Of a stretch of DNA of 8,917 nt, positions 1-6,232 are shown piece after piece. Under the pieces are notes generated by a model. The model ran no database searches. It was given only the letters and a program-made list of their open reading frames with translations, and was not told where the DNA came from. Origin of the DNA: Chitinophagaceae bacterium UBA2467. GTDB lineage: Bacteria; Bacteroidota; Bacteroidia; Chitinophagales; Chitinophagaceae. Each line of letters starts with the position of its first letter. The first letter of the stretch is position 1. The translations under genes were made by a program, and so were the position numbers. The stretch covers positions 5,056 through 13,972 of the forward strand of contig DDPN01000099.1 in the NCBI GenBank assembly GCA_002342205.1, read 5' to 3'.

Positions 1-1071
1 GTAACCGTAGTAAGCTCTTTATTGAGCAAGGAACAAAAACCAAAACTTCTTCAACAAACCAAAGACGAATATCAAACACTGCAGCAACAATTCCTGAATA
101 AAAACAAAAAGTCATTAATCCCTTACCAGGAAGCAGTGGTAACAAAAGAATATTTTGATTGGAAAAAATACAAGCCAACCACACCATCGTTTACAGGTAA
201 ACGTGTTCTTAAAAATGTAGATCTGGCGACCATTGCACGCTATATAGATTGGGGGCCTTTTTTCATTGCATGGGAAATGCCAGGACGCTTCCCGGATGTC
301 TTGTCTGACAAAGTGTTTGGCCAAGAAGCACAACGATTGTTTGAGGATGCTAAAAAATTAATTGAAAAAATAGTTGCAGAAAATTGGTTCCAAGCAGATG
401 GCGTAATTGGATTTTGGTCCGCAACAAGCAACAATGCCGATACGATTACTTTACAAACTGAAAAAGGAGAAGTAAAACTGGAGTGCCTGCGCCAGCAACT
501 AAAAAAAGCAGTTGGACAACCTAGTTACTCCTTGGCAGATTTTGTTTGCCCGGCCGAATTGGGTACCGACTTTATGGGCTCGTTTGCGGTGACCATTCAT
601 GGTGCTAAAAAACATATTGATCGCTTTGCAAAGGAGCAGGATGAATACAATAAAATTTTAGTACAGGTACTAGCCGATCGCTTTGTAGAAGCATTTGCAG
701 AATATCTGCATGAGCAAGTGCGTAAAGAATACTGGGGCTATGAACGCAATGAATCACTCACGAATGAACAATTAATTCGCGAAGAATATAAAGGCATCCG
801 TCCTGCCCCCGGATATCCAGCCTGCCCGGATCATACAGAGAAACTGAAACTATTTGCACTACTTAATGCCACTGAAGAAATTGGCATAACCCTCACGGAA
901 AGCCTGGCTATGAATCCACCTGCGTCAATTTGTGGATGGTACTTTGCGCATCCTGAAAGCCACTATTTTGGTTTAGGAAAAATTGAACGTGATCAATTAG
1001 AAGATTACGCCAAGCGAAAAGGAATGACATTGGAAGAAGCAGAGAAATGGCTAAGACCAGTTATTGAATAA
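1..1071 (+). CDS. metH: Cobalamin-dependent methionine synthase, C-terminal fragment (activation domain), 5' end outside window
   Basis: The frame is open from base 1, so this is a partial gene; the TTG at 22 is internal, not a start. The visible 356 residues match the end of MetH, which transfers the methyl group of methyltetrahydrofolate to homocysteine through cobalamin. This part is the reactivation domain, which binds S-adenosylmethionine and, with a flavodoxin-type electron donor, re-methylates oxidised cob(II)alamin. Seen in the sequence: an IDWGPFF stretch near residue 82 (its Asp corresponds to the AdoMet-contacting Asp of E. coli MetH), the motif RPAPGYPACPDHTEK near 267-281 with the RxxxGY AdoMet signature, then GWYFAHPES and a RDQLEDYAKRKGM end segment. 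The C-terminus is complete, ending about where family members end. The cobalamin, folate and homocysteine domains would lie left of the window; whether the protein is one chain or split cannot be told here. The identification is very secure. Confidence 0.97.
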   Translation, partial: VTVVSSLLSKEQKPKLLQQTKDEYQTLQQQFLNKNKKSLIPYQEAVVTKEYFDWKKYKPTTPSFTGKRVLKNVDLATIARYIDWGPFFIAWEMPGRFPDVLSDKVFGQEAQRLFEDAKKLIEKIVAENWFQADGVIGFWSATSNNADTITLQTEKGEVKLECLRQQLKKAVGQPSYSLADFVCPAELGTDFMGSFAVTIHGAKKHIDRFAKEQDEYNKILVQVLADRFVEAFAEYLHEQVRKEYWGYERNESLTNEQLIREEYKGIRPAPGYPACPDHTEKLKLFALLNATEEIGITLTESLAMNPPASICGWYFAHPESHYFGLGKIERDQLEDYAKRKGMTLEEAEKWLRPVIE

Positions 1072-1083
1072 GGCATTGTTTGA

Positions 1084-1167
1084 GGCCCGAAGGGCCGAGG
1101 CTGCCTGCGCTTAGGCGAGAAGCGTGATTTTTAGCCAGTATTTTTTGCCGAAAGGATGAACAGTGCT
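1084..1167. other. GC-rich structured spacer between convergent metH and HAD genes; possible terminator or dispersed element
   Basis: This short spacer is richer in G and C than its flanks and packed with inverted repeats. GGCCC-GAA-GGGCC (1084-1096) is a perfect 5-bp hairpin. CGCTT (1108-1112) pairs with AAGCG (1120-1124), and GCCT (1103-1106) can instead pair with AGGC (1113-1116), so the two folds compete. T-runs follow at 1128-1132 and 1140-1146, giving a loose terminator look for metH. The minus strand carries a TTTTT at 1155-ward only weakly. The last bases overlap the HAD stop. It may be a terminator for one or both genes or one copy of a repeat family; a single copy cannot decide this. 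Confidence 0.45.
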
Positions 1168-1791
1168 TCAGCAAATTCCTAGTTGATGTAAATCGGCATG
1201 AAGCTGTGCTGCGGATTGAAAGTGGATACTATTCATTCCCATCTGCTCCCCTGCTTTGACATTACGCAGATTATCGTCAATGAAAATTGAGCGTGCAGGA
1301 TTGATTTGATAACGAGTGAATAAAAGTTGATAGAATTCGGGAAAGGGTTTACGGGTTCCTTCTTGACCACTCACGAGTCTTCCATCAAACCAATGTAGAA
1401 AATCAAAACGCTGTAGTGCGATATGAAAATTTTCACCACTCCAGTTGGTTAGAGCATAAAATCGATATTGCTCCTTTGCTTTGAGTGTTTTAAATAATTC
1501 AACTGTTTCAGGAAGCGGTCCTTTTAACATCTCAATCCAACGTCCATAAAAATCACGAATCGGCTGCTCCCATTTGGGTTGAGGAAACTCAGCTAACTTT
1601 TCTTCAGTCGCCTTTTGCAAGGGATAGCCAGCATCTTGCTGCTCATTCCAATCTGATGTACAGATATGTTTGAAAAAGAAGTCACGATCAGCAGGATCAG
1701 CAAAATAGGAGTCGTCATACACATAAAGCGGGCTCCAGTCTACTAAAACACCACCGAGGTCCCAGACAATTGTGTCAATCGACGTACTCAA
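1168..1791 (-). CDS. HAD-superfamily hydrolase, subfamily IA (YihX / epoxide-hydrolase N-domain-like phosphatase)
   Basis: A 207-residue haloacid dehalogenase-type enzyme, probably a cytosolic phosphatase acting on a small phosphorylated metabolite. Motif I is VWDLGGVLVDW with the nucleophile Asp11; the usual second Asp (position 13) is Gly. DLGxV is also found in E. coli YihX, a sugar-phosphate phosphatase, so this is a known variant and not evidence of inactivity. Motif II is ALTNWS (Thr115), motif III Lys148 in TRKPF, motif IV FIDDN (Asp172, Asp173). An alpha-helical cap lies at about 20-95. The start is TTG at 1791: an in-frame stop lies two codons upstream and no ATG precedes motif I. 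The TTG shares its bases with the TGA stop of the upstream transporter (TTGA), which implies translational coupling. The substrate is unknown; sitting behind a sugar transporter makes a sugar phosphate a reasonable guess only. Confidence 0.88.
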   Translation of the reverse strand: MSTSIDTIVWDLGGVLVDWSPLYVYDDSYFADPADRDFFFKHICTSDWNEQQDAGYPLQKATEEKLAEFPQPKWEQPIRDFYGRWIEMLKGPLPETVELFKTLKAKEQYRFYALTNWSGENFHIALQRFDFLHWFDGRLVSGQEGTRKPFPEFYQLLFTRYQINPARSIFIDDNLRNVKAGEQMGMNSIHFQSAAQLHADLHQLGIC

Positions 1792-2048
1792 GATTTACCG
1801 TATTTCAACTTGAGAAGAATCATGATGCCCGACATCAACAGCATGACCGCATTAGTAAGGATGATTACAAAGTTGTCAATCATAAATCCATATACCAACC
1901 ACATAATCTCATTGATAAAGGCAATTAAAAACATGGTGAGTGAGATATCCTTAGCAGATTGTTCGCGCCAGGTTTTAATTACTTGAGGTAAAAATGTAAA
2001 AGCCGTTACAGCACCTGCCGCGTAACCAAGAATTTCAGCTGCGTTCAT
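1788..2048 (-). CDS. SemiSWEET-family (PQ-loop/MtN3) sugar transporter
   Basis: An 86-residue inner-membrane protein with three predicted membrane helices (about residues 5-22, 38-56 and 60-80), the single triple-helix bundle of bacterial SemiSWEETs, which dimerise to pass sugars down their gradient. Family features visible: the PQ motif at Pro21-Gln22 in FTFLPQVIKTW, the loop SAKDIS (31-36), Trp50 in IMWLVYGF, and Asn66 in the third helix, the residues that line the sugar pocket in characterised members. The frame runs upstream to a GTG at 2105, but the ATG at 2048 gives the normal family length and places the N-terminus directly before helix 1. The longer form would add 19 residues and overlap the LOG gene. 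The stop overlaps the HAD start, so the two are probably co-translated. Substrate cannot be read from sequence. Confidence 0.9.
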   Translation of the reverse strand: MNAAEILGYAAGAVTAFTFLPQVIKTWREQSAKDISLTMFLIAFINEIMWLVYGFMIDNFVIILTNAVMLLMSGIMILLKLKYGKS

Positions 2049-2066
2049 ATAGATTGATTTAAGAAC

Positions 2067-2095
2067 CGAAGATACAATGTCTATCGTTTTTCCAA
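2067..2095 (-). promoter_or_regulatory. Possible Bacteroidota-type promoter for the SemiSWEET-HAD pair
   Basis: On the minus strand, TTG (2095-2093) is followed after 18 bases by TATCTTCG (2074-2067), one mismatch from the -7 consensus TAnnTTTG and with spacing in the reported range. It lies across the end of the LOG gene, about 20-25 bases before the transporter ATG at 2048. The same octamer occurs before pyrH. It could be chance; the pair may equally be read through from the LOG gene. Confidence 0.35.
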
Positions 2096-2830
2096 TAACC
2101 ACCACAAACGTTTACGTGGTTTAATCTGGTAGTTCGTTCGTATATAGCGCTGAATATGCGACATCGCCTCTTCTACATCATCTGTAAGTAGTAATAGATC
2201 CAGGTCTTCCGAAGAAATGGTCCCCTCCTGTTGCATTTTGCGAAATACATCCATCATAGGTTGATAAAATGCTTTACCAAACAAAATAACAGGGAAACGT
2301 GTAATTGTTTTTGTTTGCACCAAGGTGAGCGTTTCAAATAATTCATCCATCGTACCAAATCCTCCGGGCATAATTACAAACGCATAGGAATATTTTACCA
2401 GCAATACTTTTCGTACAAAAAAATGTTCAAAGGTTACTGAGCGATGCAAATAAGGATTCTCCTTTTGTTCAAAGGGCAAAACGATATTACACCCAAAAGA
2501 CTGTCCGCCATTTTCATAAGCACCTCGATTGGCTGCTTCCATTATTCCAGGCCCCCCACCAGTTAACGTGGTAAATCCCATTTCAGCAATTCGCTTCCCA
2601 AACTCACGCGCTTGTCCATAATAGGAATGATCTTCTCCAAATCGTGCAGAACCAAATACGGTGATGCAAGGACCGGCAAAGTGAAGCGTCCTAAATCCTC
2701 TGATAAATTGCTTAAACACACGCCAGGCAAACAATAATTCATAACCCCTGCTCTTGGGTCCTTCCAAATAGACATGATGCTTAGGCTGTATCAGCCGAGG
2801 AGCGTGCTTTTTATGAACAGATGAACTCAT
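2081..2830 (-). CDS. LOG-family protein (TIGR00730), nucleoside 5'-monophosphate phosphoribohydrolase-like
   Basis: A 249-residue cytosolic Rossmann-type protein of the LOG / lysine-decarboxylase-like family. Proven members cleave the N-glycosidic bond of nucleoside 5'-monophosphates (AMP or cytokinin nucleotides), releasing base and ribose 5-phosphate. The signatures are clear: FGSARFGE (59-66) at the start of the core, GGGPGIMEAANRGA (91-104) and PGGFGTMDE (155-163), the PGGxGTxxE motif that carries the catalytic Glu. The core is preceded by about 50 residues that are basic and aromatic, longer than in the smallest LOG proteins and typical of the longer bacterial branch. The ATG at 2830 follows an AAAGAAG stretch, the closest thing to a ribosome site in the window. 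It heads a probable three-gene unit with the transporter and the HAD enzyme. The old name lysine decarboxylase should not be used. Confidence 0.9.
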   Translation of the reverse strand: MSSSVHKKHAPRLIQPKHHVYLEGPKSRGYELLFAWRVFKQFIRGFRTLHFAGPCITVFGSARFGEDHSYYGQAREFGKRIAEMGFTTLTGGGPGIMEAANRGAYENGGQSFGCNIVLPFEQKENPYLHRSVTFEHFFVRKVLLVKYSYAFVIMPGGFGTMDELFETLTLVQTKTITRFPVILFGKAFYQPMMDVFRKMQQEGTISSEDLDLLLLTDDVEEAMSHIQRYIRTNYQIKPRKRLWWLLEKR

Positions 2831-2861
2831 ACTTCTTTATTTAAAGGCCATTTGCCGACAT

Positions 2862-2876
2862 TTGCACCAAGTGCAA
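2862..2876. promoter_or_regulatory. Inverted repeat in the divergent LOG/xth promoter region
   Basis: TTGCAC-CAA-GTGCAA is a perfect 6-bp inverted repeat with a 3-base spacer, placed in the 68-base gap between the divergent LOG and xth genes, 22 bases before the xth ATG. Its position suits an operator for either gene. No clear TAnnTTTG box is present in this gap, so the promoters themselves are not resolved. Confidence 0.3.
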
Positions 2877-2898
2877 CTAGAATAACTCTAACAAAATT

Positions 2899-3666
2899 AT
2901 GCGGATCGTCTCGTACAATGTAAATGGGATTCGAGCAGCCTTAAAAAAAGGGTTGCTGGACTGGATGGCAACAGACCCTGCTGACATCATCTGTTTACAA
3001 GAAACAAAAGCAAGACCGGAGGATGTTGATACGGCCCCGATCAATTTACTAGGCTACGAGGACTACTGGTTTAGTGCACAAAAAAAAGGATACAGCGGTG
3101 TAGCGGTTTTCACAAAGATCAAACCTGATCAGGTAATAATGGGAAATGGTCATGGCCCCAGTGACGAAGAAGGACGAGTGATTCAATTGGATTTTGGATC
3201 CATTCGATTAATCAATGCCTATTTCCCTAGTGGCACAAGCGGAGAAGAAAGACAGTCTTTCAAATATGAATGGCTCAACGAATGCTCCAGTTGGTTAGAA
3301 AAATTGAAAAAGAAGCACCCCCAGTTAATTCTCTGTGGTGATTATAATATTGCACACCAGGAAATTGATATTCACGATCCAAAGGGAAATAAAAATTCAT
3401 CTGGATTTCAGCCAGAAGAAAGAGCTTGGATGACACGGTTTTTTGAAAGTGGTTGGATAGACACTTTTCGACTCCAACATCCGGAACCACATCAATATAC
3501 TTGGTGGAGTCAGCGTTTTCCGAGTGTTCGTTTGCAAAATAAGGGATGGCGTATCGATTATATTAATGTCACCACACCGCTGGAAAAAAAGATAAAAAAG
3601 ACAGCGATTTGGCCAGCTATCAAACACTCTGATCATTGCCCTGTTTTTTTAGAACTAACTAAGTAA
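2899..3666 (+). CDS. xth: Exodeoxyribonuclease III / AP endonuclease
   Basis: A 255-residue enzyme of the exonuclease III family, close to the usual length. It nicks DNA 5' to abasic sites and degrades 3' ends in base-excision repair. All catalytic landmarks of the Mg-dependent endonuclease/exonuclease/phosphatase fold are visible: YNVNGIRA (6-13, Asn7), LQETKA with metal ligand Glu34/35, AYFPSG (Tyr108), CGDYNIAH (Asp148, Asn150), WRIDYI (Asp220) and the terminal SDHCPV (Asp245-His246). The ATG at 2899 starts directly with the conserved first strand MRIVSYN, so no alternative start is needed. The DUF4286 gene follows after 3 bases and is surely co-transcribed. Members split into ExoIII-like and Nape-like subgroups, and which activity dominates cannot be read here. 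Confidence 0.96.
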   Translation: MRIVSYNVNGIRAALKKGLLDWMATDPADIICLQETKARPEDVDTAPINLLGYEDYWFSAQKKGYSGVAVFTKIKPDQVIMGNGHGPSDEEGRVIQLDFGSIRLINAYFPSGTSGEERQSFKYEWLNECSSWLEKLKKKHPQLILCGDYNIAHQEIDIHDPKGNKNSSGFQPEERAWMTRFFESGWIDTFRLQHPEPHQYTWWSQRFPSVRLQNKGWRIDYINVTTPLEKKIKKTAIWPAIKHSDHCPVFLELTK

Positions 3667-3669
3667 ATC

Positions 3670-3975
3670 ATGTATATCTATAATGTGACCATAAAAGTTG
3701 ACCACGCTATTGTAAAGGAATGGCTACATTGGCTTAAGCAGGAACACATCCCAGAAATAGTGGCAACCGGTTGTTTTACAGAGGCAACAATCTTGGAATT
3801 ATTAGAAAACGTGGATGAAGAAGGAGCAACATTTGCGGTGCAGTATAAGGCCCCCCGCCTCGAAGATTATCGTACTTATTTATCCGAACACGCGCCGCTA
3901 TTACGCCAAAAAGGCCTGGACAAATGGGGCAATAAATTTGTTGCATTTCGCACATTTATGAAAATCGTGGATTAG
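3670..3975 (+). CDS. DUF4286 family protein
   Basis: A 101-residue small soluble protein of unknown function. It matches the DUF4286 pattern known almost only from Bacteroidota: an N-terminal strand MYIYNVTIKVD, a helix with WLHWLKQEHIPEIVATG (18-34), a central strand FAVQYKA, and the end DKWGNKFVAFRT (84-95). The alternating strand-helix-strand order suggests a ferredoxin-like (dimeric alpha/beta barrel) fold, which is inference. No catalytic motif, signal peptide or membrane segment is visible. It starts 3 bases after the xth stop, so it is translated from the same message; this gives no firm functional link because such tight spacing also arises between unrelated genes. Confidence 0.85.
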   Translation: MYIYNVTIKVDHAIVKEWLHWLKQEHIPEIVATGCFTEATILELLENVDEEGATFAVQYKAPRLEDYRTYLSEHAPLLRQKGLDKWGNKFVAFRTFMKIVD

Positions 3976-4019
3976 GGGTGTAAAACCCATTATTTTATTT
4001 TTCCGCTATGAAAAAGCGG
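3976..4019 (+). terminator. Weak terminator-like hairpins after the DUF4286 gene
   Basis: GGGT (3976-3979) pairs with ACCC (3985-3988) and is followed by a T-rich run (3989-4002). A second hairpin, CCGCT (4003-4007) with AGCGG (4015-4019), is followed by TTAAATTT. Both stems are short (4 and 5 bp), so any termination is likely partial. The second hairpin lies directly upstream of the HU -7 box. Confidence 0.35.
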
Positions 4020-4020
4020 T

Positions 4021-4028
4021 TAAATTTG
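4021..4028 (+). promoter_or_regulatory. -7 box of the HU promoter (TAAATTTG)
   Basis: TAAATTTG is an exact match to the Bacteroidota -7 consensus TAnnTTTG, 30 bases before the HU ATG at 4059. A T-run near 3998-4002 sits at about the -33 distance, but no true TTG is present. A start of transcription near 4034 would lie downstream of the earlier in-frame ATG at 4008, which supports 4059 as the HU start. Confidence 0.6.
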
Positions 4029-4058
4029 CCGCTCTCAGTACCTACAAAAAACCAACGC

Positions 4059-4328
4059 ATGAACAAAGGAGATCTAATCAATAAAGTGGCGGACGATACC
4101 GGACTGACAAAGGTGCAAGCTAATGAGGCTATCGATTCGCTATTGGAAGCCATTGCAAAAACCCTGAAAGGGGGTGGCAAGGTAACCTTGGTTGGATTTG
4201 GCACTTTCTCTGTGTCAAAACGTGCAGCCCGTAATGGAAGAAATCCAAAAACAGGCGAAACCATTAAAATTAAAGCTCGTAAAGTTGCTCGCTTCAAAGC
4301 AGGCAAAGAGCTAGCTGAAATGCTCTAA
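4059..4328 (+). CDS. HU-family DNA-binding protein
   Basis: An 89-residue nucleoid protein of the HU/IHF (DNABII) family, acting as a dimer that bends DNA. Features: an N-terminal helical body MNKGDLINKVADDTGLT, the GFGTF turn (46-50), and the flexible beta-arm RNPKTGE (61-67) whose Pro63 intercalates between base pairs, ending in FKAGKELAEML. The frame extends back to an ATG at 4008, which would add 17 residues, but family proteins begin at MNKxDLI and the likely promoter lies at 4021-4028, so 4059 is chosen. The segment before it, ACAAAAAACCAACGC, has no Shine-Dalgarno. The THX gene follows 27 bases later. HU versus IHF cannot be fully separated by sequence, but the length and RNPKTGE arm fit the HU homodimer type. 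Confidence 0.94.
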   Translation: MNKGDLINKVADDTGLTKVQANEAIDSLLEAIAKTLKGGGKVTLVGFGTFSVSKRAARNGRNPKTGETIKIKARKVARFKAGKELAEML

Positions 4329-4355
4329 AACCAAAATCAATAAATATATACAACT

Positions 4356-4466
4356 ATGGGAAGAGGTGATAAAAAAACAGCCAAAGGAAAACGATTCAAG
4401 GGTTCTTTTGGTAAAAGTCGTCCTGCTAAAGTAACCAAGAAAGCTGCGACTAAAAAGAAGAAGTAA
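4356..4466 (+). CDS. 30S ribosomal protein THX (bTHX)
   Basis: A 36-residue, very basic protein, short enough to be missed by gene finders. It begins MGRGDKKTAKGKRFKGSFGK, which matches the GDKKTxxGKxxxGxxGKxRP pattern of bTHX, first known from the Thermus small subunit, where it sits in the head and stabilises 16S rRNA. The tail after SRPAK is a Lys/Ala run ending in KKKK. The ATG at 4356 is the only start and no Shine-Dalgarno is visible in the AT-rich leader. It lies 27 bases after HU, with no clear promoter between, so HU and THX likely share a transcript that ends at the hairpin at 4488-4514. Confidence 0.93.
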   Translation: MGRGDKKTAKGKRFKGSFGKSRPAKVTKKAATKKKK

Positions 4467-4487
4467 TCATCACAACATGACTACAAG

Positions 4488-4514
4488 AAAAGAGGGAGTA
4501 TTACTCCCTCTTTT
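4488..4514. terminator. Strong bidirectional terminator between THX and pyrH
   Basis: A perfect 11-bp stem, AAAAGAGGGAG (4488-4498) and CTCCCTCTTTT (4504-4514), with loop TATTA. A T-run follows on the plus strand (to 4516), and the A-run on the left gives a shorter T-run for minus-strand transcripts. It ends the HU-THX transcript and, read the other way, pyrH, whose stop codon at 4517-4515 touches it. Confidence 0.92.
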
Positions 4515-5225
4515 TTATTTAACTAAGGTTCCTACCTTTTCTCCGGTAATGACCCGTTTTAGATTATCGGGTTCGTTCATATTAAATACAATAATGGGCA
4601 GTTTGTTTTCCATACAAAGTGTAAAGGCTGTCATATCCATCACCTTTAATTGTTTGGATAAACATTCTGAAAAACTGATCTCTTCAAAACGAGTAGCTGT
4701 TTTATCTTTTTCAGGATCAGCTGTGTAAATGCCGTCTACACGGGTTCCTTTTAAAATTACATCGGCATTAATTTCAATTGCACGCAAAGATCCAGCTGTA
4801 TCAGTTGTGAAATAAGGATTGCCGGTACCTGCACCAAAAATCACCACACGGCCTTTTTGTAAATGACGGATTGCTCTGCGTCTGATATACGGCTCAGCGA
4901 TCTGCTCCATTTTAATAGCACTCTGTAAGCGGGTATAAACTCCTATTTTCTCTAAACCGGCTTGTAAGGCCATCCCGTTGATTACCGTCGCTAACATTCC
5001 CATGTAATCGCCATGTGCACGTTCAATTCCGGTTTCCTGTTCGTTCATTCCTCGATAAATATTTCCACCGCCAATGACAACCGCTACTTGCACACCCAAT
5101 TCCGTGATTGACTTGATGTCTTTGGCATATTGAGCAATCACATCGGTATCGAAGCCAAAGTTCTTATCCCCCATTAAAGCTTCACCGGATAATTTGAGTA
5201 GCACTCGTTTGTAAACAGGTAACAT
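4515..5225 (-). CDS. pyrH: UMP kinase (uridylate kinase)
   Basis: A 236-residue cytosolic enzyme that phosphorylates UMP to UDP using ATP, in the amino-acid kinase fold and unlike eukaryotic UMP/CMP kinases. Visible: RVLLKLSGEALMG (8-19, phosphate loop and Lys), VVIGGGNIYRG (49-59), GDYMGMLATVING (72-84, uridylate-binding region with the Asp), GAGTGNPYFTTDTA (131-144) and the ADP-side loop KGTRVDGIYTADPEKD (159-174). Length is normal. ATG at 5225 begins the conserved YKRVLLKLSGEA. It lies downstream of tsf on the same strand, but a strong terminator separates them, so it likely uses its own promoter. In many bacteria pyrH is followed by frr; here it is followed by the end of the convergent HU-THX unit. 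Confidence 0.97.
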   Translation of the reverse strand: MLPVYKRVLLKLSGEALMGDKNFGFDTDVIAQYAKDIKSITELGVQVAVVIGGGNIYRGMNEQETGIERAHGDYMGMLATVINGMALQAGLEKIGVYTRLQSAIKMEQIAEPYIRRRAIRHLQKGRVVIFGAGTGNPYFTTDTAGSLRAIEINADVILKGTRVDGIYTADPEKDKTATRFEEISFSECLSKQLKVMDMTAFTLCMENKLPIIVFNMNEPDNLKRVITGEKVGTLVK

Positions 5226-5244
5226 GAAGAAGGTTTTGGTGTAA

Positions 5245-5252
5245 CGAAGATA
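5245..5252 (-). promoter_or_regulatory. Possible -7 box of the pyrH promoter (TATCTTCG)
   Basis: TATCTTCG differs at one base from TAnnTTTG and ends 20 bases before the pyrH ATG. The T-run of the upstream terminator lies 17 bases before it and could act as a poor -33 element. The terminator makes a separate promoter necessary, which is the main argument; the box itself is imperfect. Confidence 0.4.
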
Positions 5253-5273
5253 TAGAATTTGCTAGGGCGAAAA

Positions 5274-5300
5274 AAAGCGCCCGGTTTCACCGGGCGCTTT
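5274..5300 (-). terminator. Strong terminator after tsf, ending the rplM-rpsI-rpsB-tsf operon
   Basis: A perfect 12-bp stem, AAAGCGCCCGGT (5274-5285) with ACCGGGCGCTTT (5289-5300), a 3-base loop, and on the minus strand a T-run of seven (5276-5270) at its 3' side. It begins 28 bases after the tsf stop. The GC-rich stem and long U-run predict efficient intrinsic termination in the minus direction. Confidence 0.95.
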
Positions 5301-5328
5301 ATCAAAATTTCAGTTTCTCATTATAAAA

Positions 5329-6165
5329 TTAACCAAGTGCAACACGCTTAAAACCTGTTACAGTCACATTACCTGACTCTTTCAGGTAATCAGCAACAGA
5401 CTTGCTGCTATCTTTTACAAAAGCCTGGGCAGTGAGGGTTTGCTCTTTAAAGAAAGCTCCCATTTTACCTTCAGCGATCTTAGCAATCATTTCTGCAGGT
5501 TTGCCGGCCATTTTAGGATCCTGGTTCATCAATTCAACAACGATGCTCTTTTCACGCTCAATTACCTCAGCAGGAACTGAAGCTGCATCTACTGCAACGG
5601 GGTTTAAGGCAGCAATTTGCATCGCTACATCTTTACCTGCTTCAGCGGCTTCTTTATCCATTCCAACTAAAACGCCAATACGATTAGCACCATGTATGTA
5701 AGAAGCTACATAAGGTGCGTCGATGCGCTCAAACTTGGTAACACCGATCTTTTCGCCGATGGTTGCTAATTTTTCATCCACCATTGCAGCAACTGTTAAG
5801 TTACCAATCTTTACTTCCATCAATTGTTCTAAAGAAGTAACATTGTTAGCGATGGCAGCATCTGCAATGCTTTTTCCGAAAGCAACGAAGTCAGCATTTT
5901 TAGAAACAAAGTCTGTTTCGCAGCTCACACATACTACAATACCTGTTTTGTTATCAGCTGTAGTTTGTGCAATCACCACACCTTCTTTTGCTTCACGATC
6001 ACTACGCTTCGCAGCTACTTTTTGTCCTTGCTTACGCAACCAGTCAATAGCGGCTTCAAAATCTCCGTTAGTTTCAGTCAATGCTTTACGGCAATCCATC
6101 ATACCGGCGCCGGTTGCTTGACGAAGTTTATTAATATCCTGTGCACTGATAGTAACTGTACTCAT
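5329..6165 (-). CDS. tsf: Translation elongation factor Ts
   Basis: A 278-residue EF-Ts, the exchange factor that releases GDP from EF-Tu. The N-terminal UBA-like domain ISAQDINKLRQATGAGMMDCRKAL (about 6-29) is followed by the core with CETDFVSKN (82-90), whose TDFV element inserts near the EF-Tu Mg/GDP site. A second core subdomain and coiled-coil region, with ALNPVAVDAASVPAE, leads into VIEREK and the QDPKMAGKPAEMIAKIAEGKM segment, and the protein ends TGFKRVALG. Length is typical for the phylum. The ATG at 6165 starts just before the conserved first helix. The gene is the last of the rplM-rpsI-rpsB-tsf operon, 67 bases after rpsB, with a perfect hairpin in that gap and a strong terminator after it. 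Confidence 0.97.
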   Translation of the reverse strand: MSTVTISAQDINKLRQATGAGMMDCRKALTETNGDFEAAIDWLRKQGQKVAAKRSDREAKEGVVIAQTTADNKTGIVVCVSCETDFVSKNADFVAFGKSIADAAIANNVTSLEQLMEVKIGNLTVAAMVDEKLATIGEKIGVTKFERIDAPYVASYIHGANRIGVLVGMDKEAAEAGKDVAMQIAALNPVAVDAASVPAEVIEREKSIVVELMNQDPKMAGKPAEMIAKIAEGKMGAFFKEQTLTAQAFVKDSSKSVADYLKESGNVTVTGFKRVALG

Positions 6166-6184
6166 TTGACTATATAGTTTAGAT

Positions 6185-6211
6185 AGTAGAGAAGTGTTCG
6201 ACTTCTCTACT
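6185..6211 (-). other. Perfect stem-loop between rpsB and tsf
   Basis: AGTAGAGAAGT (6185-6195) pairs perfectly with ACTTCTCTACT (6201-6211), leaving a 5-base loop. It lies 21 bases after the rpsB stop and 19 bases before the tsf ATG. No T-run follows on either strand, so it is not a normal terminator. It could slow or protect the message, be a processing site, or weaken tsf expression relative to rpsB. Confidence 0.75.
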
Positions 6212-6232
6212 CAAATTGTTATAGAATAAAAT

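Noticed and set aside
1198..1791. HAD enzyme as an inactive homologue because motif I reads DLG instead of DxD
   Set aside because: The same DLG form is present in active YihX-type phosphatases, and motifs II-IV are intact.
2081..2830. Annotation as lysine decarboxylase
   Set aside because: PGGFGTMDE and GGGPGIMEAANRGA are LOG-family signatures; the old name comes from an early misassignment.
4008..4058. Longer HU reading from the ATG at 4008, adding 17 residues
   Set aside because: The added residues are outside the family pattern, and the best promoter box (4021-4028) lies downstream of that ATG.
4477..4728. Plus-strand 83-residue frame just after THX
   Set aside because: It runs through the strong terminator at 4488-4514 and lies antisense to pyrH.
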